The notes below the pieces were generated by a model. It saw only the letters and a program-made list of their open reading frames with translations. It did not search any database and was not told where the DNA came from. The translations under genes were made by a program, and so were the position numbers. Source: Bacillota bacterium (GTDB taxonomy: Bacteria; Bacillota_I; Bacilli_A; MOL361; Turicibacteraceae). From it: DNA of 33,560 nt. The DNA lies in assembly GCA_003486705.1 (NCBI GenBank), contig DNGE01000127.1, positions 1 through 33,560 of the forward strand. The letters are read 5' to 3'. Shown in pieces: positions 24,200-31,087 of the stretch. Within the stretch, counting starts at the first letter, position 1. The number at the start of each line of letters is the position of its first letter.

Positions 24200-26140
24200 A
24201 TGAAAAAAAGAATCATGATTATCACAAGCATCATTGCGGTAGCTATGCTTATCTTATTAGTACTAATGCCAAAAACGACTGCAGTCGAACAAAAAGACAC
24301 CTTGATCATAGCTCAACAAGCCGTTGATGAACGCTTAGCTAATGAAATCAAAAAAGACTCCCATACTTTTGAATCACCTTACATCGAATTAAATCCCTAT
24401 GGGAATTCACCACTTACTGCACTTCTGTTGTTTAACACGCCAACCGATACACAAGTGACTGTGACGATACATGGCCGTGACGAGTTAACAACATTTGAGC
24501 AAACCTTTGAAAGTAGTCAGCAACATAGCATTCCAATTTACGGCCTATATCCAGATACTGAAAATAAAATCACCTTAGCATTATCAACTGGTGAGAAAAC
24601 TGAAATTACAATTCAAACTGAGGCCTTACCTGAAGATTTCTCAATGCCTACAACGGTTATCGCTAATAAAGAGGCCCTGACAAATGAGTTATATTTTGCC
24701 ACTCCAGCTTCTGTTGGCTATACAGCCGCGTATGATGTCAATGGCGATGTGCGCTGGTATTTATCAACTAATAATGTGTGGGATATTAAGCGACTACAAA
24801 ACGGTAATCTTTTATTAAGTTCTAACCGTACAGTCGCTGCTCCTTATTACATGACTGGTTTAATGGAGATGGATCTCTTAGGTAAGGTTTATGTTGAATA
24901 CAATATGCCTGGTGGTTATCACCATGATGCCTTTGAAATGGAAAATGGAAACTTAATCGTTGCTCAAAATAATCCGACAAAACAAACAGTTGAAGACTAT
25001 GTCGTTGAGATGGATCGAACAACAGGGGAAATTATTAAGAAGTGGGATTTGACAGAGGTTTTACCAAAAGATGTCGCTAAAAGTGAAAATTGGATTGAAA
25101 CAGATTGGTTCCACAATAACTCTGTTTGGTATGACGAAGCAACAAATGCTCTTATTTTATCTGGGCGCCACCAAGATGCAGTCATTAGTCTTGACTACAC
25201 AAGTGGAAAACTAAACTGGATTATCGGCGATTCAACCGGATGGCCTGAAGAGATGAAATCTTACTTCTTCACGCCAGTTGGTGATGAATTTGAATGGCAA
25301 TGGTCACAGCACGCGGCTCAAGTCTTACCGAATGGTGATGTGTTTGTTTTTGATAACGGTAATAACCGTTCAAAAAATAGTTCTGACTATGTCTCTGCAG
25401 AAGATAACTACTCTCGAGGAGTTATTTATCACCTCAACACAGATGACATGACCATTGAACAAGTTTATGAATTTGGAAAAGAACGTGGCTCAGATTTTTA
25501 TTCGCCATACATTTCGGATGTTGATTATTTAGAAGAGAACCATTATCTCATTCACTCGGGGGGGATTGGGTCAGTCGATGGTAAAGCGTCTAATGTTCCA
25601 GCCTACTTTACACCAGGCGCAACATTAAATTCCATTACAGCTGAAGTTATAAATAATGAAGTGGTGTATGAACTTCACTTACCTGGGCATTATTATCGCG
25701 CTGAAAAAATGTCTCTTTATACCGAAAATAAACAACATTCTTTAACACCGGGCACTTCACTCGGAACACTTGGTAAATCGACAACATTACTTTACGATCT
25801 TAAATCATCTCTCATGCAAGCCAAACCGATTGATGCTGAGGTGAATCTTGAAATGTCCCAAGAATACGACCGCCTCGTTGTATCGGGTGACTTTATTGAA
25901 GGACAAAATGTTAAATTAGTATTATCCCAATGGAACGATAAAGTTATTTATGATATTCGCGTTAAAAAGGAAAACTACTCTGCGATGTGTATCGATTTGT
26001 TCAATAAAAATACCGATCCAAATGCTGAGCGCCTTCATGTTACAAAGTTTATAAATGCTGAGGGGTTATCTGGCACATATCAAATTTATCTAGAAATAGA
26101 TGGCGTTTTATATGAAACAGATCAACACGTAAAGTTTTAA
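24200..26140 (+). CDS. assT: Aryl-sulfate sulfotransferase (PAPS-independent)
   Basis: A 646-residue exported or membrane-anchored protein. A hydrophobic segment at residues 4-23 follows KKR, without a clear cleavage site or lipobox. Residues about 30-145 fit the N-terminal arylsulfotransferase beta domain, and the rest fits the six-bladed propeller. The catalytic set known from E. coli AssT is visible: HHD (His242), a second His in FHNNS (305), Arg323 in SGRHQDAVISLD and His371 in SQHAAQVLPNGD. The enzyme moves sulfate from one phenolic ester to another phenol without PAPS, outside the cell. The disulfide cysteines of the Gram-negative enzyme are missing (only one Cys, near the C-terminus), and no DsbL/DsbI genes are adjacent. 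Monocistronic. Confidence 0.93.
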   Translation: MKKRIMIITSIIAVAMLILLVLMPKTTAVEQKDTLIIAQQAVDERLANEIKKDSHTFESPYIELNPYGNSPLTALLLFNTPTDTQVTVTIHGRDELTTFEQTFESSQQHSIPIYGLYPDTENKITLALSTGEKTEITIQTEALPEDFSMPTTVIANKEALTNELYFATPASVGYTAAYDVNGDVRWYLSTNNVWDIKRLQNGNLLLSSNRTVAAPYYMTGLMEMDLLGKVYVEYNMPGGYHHDAFEMENGNLIVAQNNPTKQTVEDYVVEMDRTTGEIIKKWDLTEVLPKDVAKSENWIETDWFHNNSVWYDEATNALILSGRHQDAVISLDYTSGKLNWIIGDSTGWPEEMKSYFFTPVGDEFEWQWSQHAAQVLPNGDVFVFDNGNNRSKNSSDYVSAEDNYSRGVIYHLNTDDMTIEQVYEFGKERGSDFYSPYISDVDYLEENHYLIHSGGIGSVDGKASNVPAYFTPGATLNSITAEVINNEVVYELHLPGHYYRAEKMSLYTENKQHSLTPGTSLGTLGKSTTLLYDLKSSLMQAKPIDAEVNLEMSQEYDRLVVSGDFIEGQNVKLVLSQWNDKVIYDIRVKKENYSAMCIDLFNKNTDPNAERLHVTKFINAEGLSGTYQIYLEIDGVLYETDQHVKF

Positions 26141-26146
26141 GTATAG

Positions 26147-26177
26147 AAAAAGGATGTCTTCCGTGGACATCCTTTTT
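26147..26177 (+). terminator. Terminator of assT
   Basis: A 12-base-pair stem, AAAAAGGATGTC / GACATCCTTTTT, with a 7-base loop, 7 bases after the stop codon. Confidence 0.88.
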
Positions 26178-26200
26178 GAATATTTTCTGACGATATTACT

Positions 26201-26239
26201 GAGATGTTAGGAGTGATTTGAACACTTAACATCTCTTTT
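26201..26239 (+). repeat. Second strong hairpin after assT
   Basis: GAGATGTTA / TAACATCTC with a GG bulge and an inner AGTG / CACT stem, followed by TTTT. A second hairpin (CATGCTG / CAGTATG) lies directly after it at 26243-26261. It is either a back-up terminator or part of an RNA element. Confidence 0.5.
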
Positions 26240-26329
26240 GGCATGCTGCTGCACAGTATGATGGTCTTATATTAGTATGTGTCGAGTGATTAAAACTTAT
26301 AACATGACGTTCTCATCGTGAAATGTAAC

Positions 26330-26749
26330 TTATTTTTTTACACTTCTAAACGCAAATGTATTAAACCAGCTAACATAAAAAAGAGTCACAACAATGGCCA
26401 ATATATTCCAAATTATTGCACTACTATTCTCCAGTTTAACGCCCACAACCAGATCATAACTATAACAAATCAGAAAGAAGAGCCCAATCCAATTTAACAT
26501 ACCTGGTTTCACAAATGACTGTAAGCTTAAAAAATCAAAATGATTTCTGTTCACTAGGCCTATGATTAAAGCATAAAGATGAACCATGATATTACAAATA
26601 CAAATGACAAAAAAGATAGGAACAAAGATGATTAATGCTGTTGCCTCCATATCGGCTTCTAACGGCGTAAACATAATATACTTATACAAAGAATGTAGCG
26701 CAACAGTACAGACACCAATCATTAAAACCCAGACAGACCATTTCTTCAT
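26330..26749 (-). CDS. Uncharacterised small membrane protein
   Basis: About 139 residues with four hydrophobic spans (about residues 4-24, 39-66, 84-99 and 111-132), positively charged at both ends. No family recognised. The start is uncertain: ATG 26749 has GGTGAT at about 10 bases, ATG 26761 has GGAAGG too close, and the frame stays open to 26794. It converges on assT, from which it is separated by the terminator and the tandem hairpins; no strong terminator of its own is visible on the minus strand. Confidence 0.65.
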   Translation of the reverse strand: MKKWSVWVLMIGVCTVALHSLYKYIMFTPLEADMEATALIIFVPIFFVICICNIMVHLYALIIGLVNRNHFDFLSLQSFVKPGMLNWIGLFFLICYSYDLVVGVKLENSSAIIWNILAIVVTLFYVSWFNTFAFRSVKK

Positions 26750-26931
26750 TTTTCTATCCATCACCTTCCATAAAATGTTAAAAATGTATATCAATATCTT
26801 AACACAGGCTTTAAAAGTTTTCTAGATTAACAAGTGATTCAACTGATTGAACCTATCAGGTTCATATCATCGAGCCGTAAATTTAAATAATTTAACTTAA
26901 AAATAAACAGAAAAATATATTTTTAATGTTT

Positions 26932-27134
26932 TTATGCAGCGTCTGTTGATTCATTTGCTACATTTTGTCGATTATTCAACACCATATAATTAATCATCTG
27001 ATTTATGTCATTCACTAGTTTTTTACTGTCATAACTATATCTTAAGCCTTCTTCCCACTTACTTTAGCCTTATATGAATCACACGCATGAATTCTCATGG
27101 TAGCATAGCAAGGGAGTGGCACATTTTCAGTCAT
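26932..27134 (-). pseudogene. Frameshifted small gene (would encode about 67 residues)
   Basis: Two minus-strand reading frames read as one protein broken by a single missing base. The first frame (27134 to 27042) starts with ATG after AGGGGA at 10 bases and begins MTENVPLPCYATMRIHACDS, then hits a stop. The second frame carries on from near 27057 with KWEEGLRYSYDSKKLVND, then a hydrophilic tail ending DAA and TAA at 26932. Adding one base near 27058 (for example an A in GTAAGTGG) gives one open frame of 68 codons including the stop. The hydrophilic, charged product matches no family I know. It could be a true pseudogene, a sequencing error in a short A run or, less likely, programmed frameshifting. 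The remaining intergenic sequence (26795-26931 and 27135-27209) holds nothing else I can support apart from a 7-base-pair hairpin, TGAACCT / AGGTTCA, at 26848-26864. Confidence 0.5.
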
Positions 27135-27209
27135 ACAATCACATTCCCCTAAATTCAGACAATGATTTTAACGCTAGGTGTAGATGCTAACATCTTTATT
27201 TATCCGGAC

Positions 27210-27238
27210 TTGACACCCTCTTAAAAAATAGATAAACT
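27210..27238 (+). promoter_or_regulatory. Sigma-A promoter of the DUF3842 gene
   Basis: A perfect TTGACA (27210-27215), a 17-base spacer and TAAACT (27233-27238). A start near 27245 gives a 40-base leader. Confidence 0.65.
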
Positions 27239-27284
27239 GAGCGTATTAAACACACGTCTGATATGTGACAAGGGGGAATTTATG

Positions 27285-27695
27285 ATGAAAATTTGTGTCA
27301 TCGATGCTCAAGGAGCTGGCATTGGACAAACCATTATCAAAAGGATTAGAAAACAACTGCCACAGATAGAACTTATCGCCATTGGGACTAACAAAATCGC
27401 CATGACTAACATGCTAGAAGCAGGGGCAATATCCGGCTTATATGGTGAGGAAGCCATCATTAAGTTTTTTGAACAGACATGTATTGATGCCATTATCGGT
27501 CCTATTGGTATCTTAGTTGCAGGTGGTATTAAAGGCGAAATTACCCTTGGCATCTCACAAGCAATCTTTACAAAATCGTGTCCTAAATATATCATTCCAC
27601 TGAAACGACACGGAATTTTTATTCCAGGTACTTCTGACTTACTCATTAAGGATATGATTCAAGATATTATCGATCAATTAAAAAATGACCTTTAA
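27285..27695 (+). CDS. DUF3842 family protein
   Basis: A 136-residue protein matching the DUF3842 type: it opens with a beta strand and glycine-rich loop, MKICVIDAQGAGIGQTII, like the first turn of a Rossmann nucleotide-binding fold. A second glycine-rich segment follows (AIIGPIGILVAGGIKGEIT), then a conserved IIPLKRHGIFIPG. No function is established for the family, and no nucleotide ligand is proven. Two ATGs (27282 and 27285) follow AGGGGG; the second has the better spacing (8 bases). Own promoter and own terminator. Confidence 0.85.
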   Translation: MKICVIDAQGAGIGQTIIKRIRKQLPQIELIAIGTNKIAMTNMLEAGAISGLYGEEAIIKFFEQTCIDAIIGPIGILVAGGIKGEITLGISQAIFTKSCPKYIIPLKRHGIFIPGTSDLLIKDMIQDIIDQLKNDL

Positions 27696-27708
27696 AAAAG
27701 GTCATTTT
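27682..27708. terminator. Bidirectional terminator
   Basis: AAAATGACCTT / AAGGTCATTTT around a short loop, overlapping the DUF3842 stop codon region. On the minus strand it is followed by a T run and can end the ECF gene. Confidence 0.85.
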
Positions 27709-27732
27709 CCTCTTCGTGAGGAATCATATGTA

Positions 27733-28269
27733 TTATTTTTCCATAACTAATCTTGGTGATTTTTCGAAATATTGATTGACTGACTTAACAATAATCGGAA
27801 TAATGACTAACTGAATCACGATTCCCCAAAAACAAGTGACAAAAGATGCAGTGATAAAAGTAGATAATACAAATCCAGTTCCACTTGCTGTATAGAAAAT
27901 GGCATTAGCTATCCCCCCAATGACACGTCCTAATAGCATACTTCCAATTAAAGAAACAATACTTGATTGTTTTAATAATTGATATAATAAACCCGCTACT
28001 AATCCATAAGTTGCAAGTTCAAACATCATCGATGTTGCCACAGGATAAACAGGTGGCATTCCCGTCAACAATGAATTTAATAATGGCGTTAAAGCACCTA
28101 CAACTAACCCATACTTTGGTCCAAGAATAAATCCGCATAATAACACAGGTATATGCATGGGTAAAAACACAGTCCCCGGAAGTCCTGTAAAATGGAAAAT
28201 TTGTGGCACAATAATTCCAAGTGCCAAAAAGAAACTTGCATAAACAAGTTGTTTTGTCTTCATATTCAT
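27733..28269 (-). CDS. ECF transporter S component, substrate unknown
   Basis: A 178-residue membrane protein with about 5-6 spans. The short basic N-terminus (MKTKQLVYASFFLALGI) is followed by FLPMHIPVLLCGFILGPKYG, and then by GALTPLLNSLLTG. This is the substrate-specificity subunit type of energy-coupling-factor vitamin transporters. S components pair with the EcfA/A'/T module, encoded elsewhere in group II systems; none is in this window. The vitamin or cofactor cannot be told: it is not an obvious BioY, ThiT or QueT. The GGGGGAGG site is 4-6 bases before ATG 28269. A structured leader precedes it. Confidence 0.85.
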   Translation of the reverse strand: MNMKTKQLVYASFFLALGIIVPQIFHFTGLPGTVFLPMHIPVLLCGFILGPKYGLVVGALTPLLNSLLTGMPPVYPVATSMMFELATYGLVAGLLYQLLKQSSIVSLIGSMLLGRVIGGIANAIFYTASGTGFVLSTFITASFVTCFWGIVIQLVIIPIIVKSVNQYFEKSPRLVMEK

Positions 28270-28300
28270 TTGTCCTCCCCCTTATAACTTTCATCAAACT

Positions 28301-28330
28301 AAAAGGTAGCGGCGCAAGGCCCTACCTTTT
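28301..28330 (-). promoter_or_regulatory. Strong stem-loop in the leader of the ECF S-component gene
   Basis: Minus strand AAAAGGTAG / CTACCTTTT, extended by GGC / GCC across a one-base bulge: 12 pairs in all, GC-rich at the tip, about 30 bases before the start codon. It is transcribed from the promoter at 28367. It is not followed by a clean T run. I could not fit it to the THF, preQ1, TPP, FMN or purine riboswitch patterns by eye. Confidence 0.55.
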
Positions 28331-28366
28331 AATTTTCATTTCATTAAGTTTTCGTAACTTATCCAA

Positions 28367-28375
28367 ATTATACCA
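28367..28375 (-). promoter_or_regulatory. Extended -10 promoter of the ECF gene
   Basis: TGGTATAAT on the minus strand; transcription from about 28360 would give a leader of about 90 bases. Confidence 0.6.
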
Positions 28376-28392
28376 CATTTATCTTATCTCGA

Positions 28393-28605
28393 CTAGTCCT
28401 TATACTTTTTTTGTTCCATTAGTAAGGCTTCACCCCGAGTCACGAGTTCTTTTGTCATTAAACCACCCACAGGTCCACCTAAATATGCATTCGTATACGG
28501 CACATTCATTCCACCGACACGACCATGAGGCAATCCTAATTCTTCTGCAATTTCATATTTCATACGCTCTTGTTCTTCTTTTTGTTTTTCAACATCTGTT
28601 TTCAT
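28393..28605 (-). CDS. Alpha/beta-type small acid-soluble spore protein (SASP)
   Basis: A 70-residue protein. MKYEIAEELGL (15-25) matches the conserved first helix and germination-protease site of alpha/beta SASPs (cleavage after the Glu in E-I-A). PVGGLMTKELV (45-55) matches the C-terminal signature VGG-x-x-TK-x-LV. These proteins coat and protect DNA in the spore core. The middle differs from the usual DTTARANGS-type segment: it reads NVPYTNAYLGG and lacks the conserved Arg. The ATG at 28605 has GGAGG 7 bases upstream; a longer frame reaching 28788 runs into the GDE gene and is not real. A sigma-G promoter lies directly upstream. This is the clearest sign that the organism sporulates. Confidence 0.9.
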   Translation of the reverse strand: MKTDVEKQKEEQERMKYEIAEELGLPHGRVGGMNVPYTNAYLGGPVGGLMTKELVTRGEALLMEQKKYKD

Positions 28606-28626
28606 ATTAACACCTCCATTATTTTT

Positions 28627-28655
28627 TAGTATGACCCAAGAGAAGTGTCTTATTC
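28627..28655 (-). promoter_or_regulatory. Sigma-G-type (forespore) promoter of the SASP gene
   Basis: GAATA (28651-28655), a 17-base spacer and CATACTA (28627-28633) on the minus strand fit the B. subtilis sigma-G consensus (GHATR, then CATnnTA). The start would fall near 28620, giving a very short leader with the GGAGG site. Confidence 0.75.
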
Positions 28656-28672
28656 GCTTTGGCATGATGATC

Positions 28673-28705
28673 AAAAAACCACTTATCTCTATCGATAAGT
28701 GGTTT
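28673..28705 (-). terminator. Terminator of the debranching enzyme gene
   Basis: AAACCACTTATC / GATAAGTGGTTT followed by TTTTTT on the minus strand. It insulates the SASP promoter from the upstream gene. Confidence 0.88.
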
Positions 28706-28712
28706 AACTTTA

Positions 28713-30728
28713 TTACTCTAAATAAGGTAACACATCTTCTGTATAGGCGCGCAATACTTCTCCAACACTCCAAGCTTGTGTGAAACAACCACGAGACGTC
28801 GAGGCAAACTCACCATCAAAGATTTCAGCAATTCCATTAATACATCCATCATTCAAGTGATCTTCAAATACTTCACACATTTCTTTTGCCACCAAAACGG
28901 CCTCTTTAGAATGTTGATTGACCTTGCAATAGGCTGAAATAAAGCCACCGATTGGAAATCCCCACGTTGTTCCCATATGATATGAACAATCGCGATCAAA
29001 TAATTTACCGATATATTGCTCACGATATTGTGGATCATTAAATGATAAAGAACGCAATCCGTATGTCGCATAAAGATCAGCATACACACGTTCAACCACT
29101 TTCTTCTCTTTTTCTTCATTTAGCATCGTGTAAGGTAGAGAAACAGCCCATATTTGATTTGGTCTTACTGCTGCATCTCTTTTATCTACTACATCATATA
29201 AACATTGTAAGTCTTCATTCCAAAACTTTTCATTGAAAGACACTTTCACACGCTGGGCCAATGTAATATAGTCTTGCTCAACAATGCCAAACTTTAAACA
29301 AAGCTCTGACATAATACATAACGCATTGTACCAAAGCGCATTGATTTCAACAGGTTTTCCATGGCGAGGTGTCACCACATAATCCCCCACGCGCACATCC
29401 ATCCACGTCACTTGATCAAGTCCATCTCCCGCATGAATTAATCCATCTTCATCCATTTTAATTGAAAAATCTGTTCCCTGACGATAAGCTTCAACAATCT
29501 CAACCATACCGTTAAATAATTTTTCCTGAACAAATGAAAAGTCTGCATCCTCACCTGTATATTTTAAATATTGATAAACCGCATGAATATACCACAGTGA
29601 TGCATCTACGGTATTATAACCGGGTTCACTGCCTTTATCAGGGAAAACATTCGGTACCAAGCCATTTTTAATATATTTCACAAATGACTCTAATATTTCA
29701 CGCGCATCCTCAAAACGATTCGTACATAACGTTAAGCCCTCAAATGCAATCATTGTGTCACGTCCCCAGTCTGTAAACCACGGGAATCCAGCTAAAATAG
29801 TTTTTAATCCTGTGCTATGGCGATCCACAATAAAATGATCACACGCTTTGACTAAATTAAGCGCGAACCCATTTTCAAACGCGGCTTTATTCATTAACAT
29901 TTGAGCGCGTTCACGATATTCCTCTACAATTTCGAATCCATCTTTTTCATCTAACGCTTCTACCGTACACTTCACGTAAAACTTCTTTACTTCAAATGGG
30001 TTTAATTCAACCACTACATCATACGGTGTATAATGGTTATCCAATCCGCGTCCTCCGTTACGGTTGTCAAATTCATAATAGTGATTTTCTTCGATTAAAT
30101 AATTGGGTGTCGCCATGCTTGTTGGGCGTAAAGCACGACTTACATATGTTCCTTCAGAACTTAAAAATGATATCGTTAAATCTTTTTTATTCTCAGGTGT
30201 TAATTGTAACGTTTGCCCAACTAATACCATGTCATATTTTAAGTCTGAACGTTCTGACAATGCCCCCGCTGGTCGTCCTGTGAATAATGGGACGATATTA
30301 AGTTTTGATTGACGTGATCCGTTTCTGACTTCATAACAAACCGCTACCGTATTATGTCCATATTCAAGCGCAATTGTTTTTTTAATAGTTATATCCTCAA
30401 CCTGATAGACATACGTTGGCACGCTGTCAAACATGAAGCGGTTTAAGTATTGATGTCCATTTTTTGTTTCATTGACATACGTTTGAGCGCTTAAGTCATA
30501 CTCTCTTCCATCTATTATGACTTGTTCCTGAGTACGTGTAAGTATTGAATAACGCTCCACTGGTGCGTTTAACGCCGCCACTAAATACGCATGAAACGAA
30601 CGAAAACCACTATTAACAATAGTTTGACCACCATAGCCCCCAAGTCCATTCCCAAGTAACCATTCTTTTTCTTGACCTTCACTAATATTTCTAAATTGTC
30701 CTCTACCTAATTTATATGTTAAATCCAT
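28713..30728 (-). CDS. Glycogen debranching enzyme, amylo-alpha-1,6-glucosidase (GH133)
   Basis: 671 residues. The N-terminal beta domain (GDE_N: EWLLGNGLGGYGG near 22-34, SFHAYLVAAL) is followed by an (alpha/alpha)6 barrel, with FPWFTDWGRDTMIAFEGL (about 314-331) holding the family's conserved WGRD aspartate. Further conserved segments are NVFPDKGSEPGYNTVDASLWY and EINALWYNAL. The C-terminal part carries PNQIWAVSLPY and a catalytic-type GEFASTSRGCFTQAWSVGEVLR. It hydrolyses alpha-1,6 branch points of glycogen or starch-like glucans in the cytosol. No other glycogen gene is near. The ATG at 30728 has GGAGG 7 bases upstream. Confidence 0.92.
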   Translation of the reverse strand: MDLTYKLGRGQFRNISEGQEKEWLLGNGLGGYGGQTIVNSGFRSFHAYLVAALNAPVERYSILTRTQEQVIIDGREYDLSAQTYVNETKNGHQYLNRFMFDSVPTYVYQVEDITIKKTIALEYGHNTVAVCYEVRNGSRQSKLNIVPLFTGRPAGALSERSDLKYDMVLVGQTLQLTPENKKDLTISFLSSEGTYVSRALRPTSMATPNYLIEENHYYEFDNRNGGRGLDNHYTPYDVVVELNPFEVKKFYVKCTVEALDEKDGFEIVEEYRERAQMLMNKAAFENGFALNLVKACDHFIVDRHSTGLKTILAGFPWFTDWGRDTMIAFEGLTLCTNRFEDAREILESFVKYIKNGLVPNVFPDKGSEPGYNTVDASLWYIHAVYQYLKYTGEDADFSFVQEKLFNGMVEIVEAYRQGTDFSIKMDEDGLIHAGDGLDQVTWMDVRVGDYVVTPRHGKPVEINALWYNALCIMSELCLKFGIVEQDYITLAQRVKVSFNEKFWNEDLQCLYDVVDKRDAAVRPNQIWAVSLPYTMLNEEKEKKVVERVYADLYATYGLRSLSFNDPQYREQYIGKLFDRDCSYHMGTTWGFPIGGFISAYCKVNQHSKEAVLVAKEMCEVFEDHLNDGCINGIAEIFDGEFASTSRGCFTQAWSVGEVLRAYTEDVLPYLE

Positions 30729-30793
30729 TTCATTTCCTCCATCCCCAATGACACACACTTTCGCTATTTATCGACAAAAGCCCTTTCAAAGAG

Positions 30794-30802
30794 AGTATAT
30801 CA
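30794..30802 (-). promoter_or_regulatory. Extended -10 promoter of the debranching enzyme gene
   Basis: TGATATACT on the minus strand, about 66 bases upstream of the ATG, with a weak TTACTA at 18 bases as -35. Confidence 0.5.
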
Positions 30803-30934
30803 TAATCACTCCATTTTTAGTAACATTTTTCGTGTGTATCCGGTATCACAAAAGATAAAATTTTATAATCTTTTGACATGTTTCGTCTGCTTTTAGCATA
30901 TATTTAACTATCTAAACAGAAAGGAAGCGTGGCT

Positions 30935-31039
30935 ATGGCTGAGAAAAAAGGGCAAAAAAAACCTGCACCATCAACAACTAAAGGAACTACTCCATCTAAA
31001 GGAGGTTCAAAACCAGCTCAACCTAAGAAAAAAAAATAA
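30935..31039 (+). CDS. Short lysine/proline/threonine-rich basic peptide
   Basis: A 34-codon gene: MAEKKGQKKPAPSTTKGT, then TPSKGGSKPAQPKKKK. It has a ribosome binding site (AAGGAAG) about 8 bases before the ATG, and a strong terminator starts 17 bases after the stop. The product is very basic (11 Lys), low-complexity and surely disordered. No family recognised. A perfect TTGACA lies at 30873-30878, but the nearest -10-like box, TATATT (30899), is 20 bases away; CATATATT there could instead be a sporulation-type -10. It is the type of gene automatic callers miss. Confidence 0.65.
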   Translation: MAEKKGQKKPAPSTTKGTTPSKGGSKPAQPKKKK

Positions 31040-31053
31040 ACTTAACATGCAAA

Positions 31054-31085
31054 ATAACCCCTCAACAGCTTGTTGAGGGGTTTCT
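31054..31085. terminator. Terminator between the small peptide gene and copA
   Basis: A 12-base-pair stem, AACCCCTCAACA / TGTTGAGGGGTT, with a 3-base loop and T-rich flanks on both strands. Confidence 0.88.
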
Positions 31086-31087
31086 TA

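Noticed and set aside
28270..28375. Assignment of the ECF leader to a THF or preQ1 riboswitch
   Set aside because: The conserved loop sequences of those classes are not present; only the stem is supported.
28606..28788. N-terminal extension of the SASP frame
   Set aside because: It crosses the debranching-enzyme terminator and end; the sigma-G promoter and GGAGG site point to the start at 28605.
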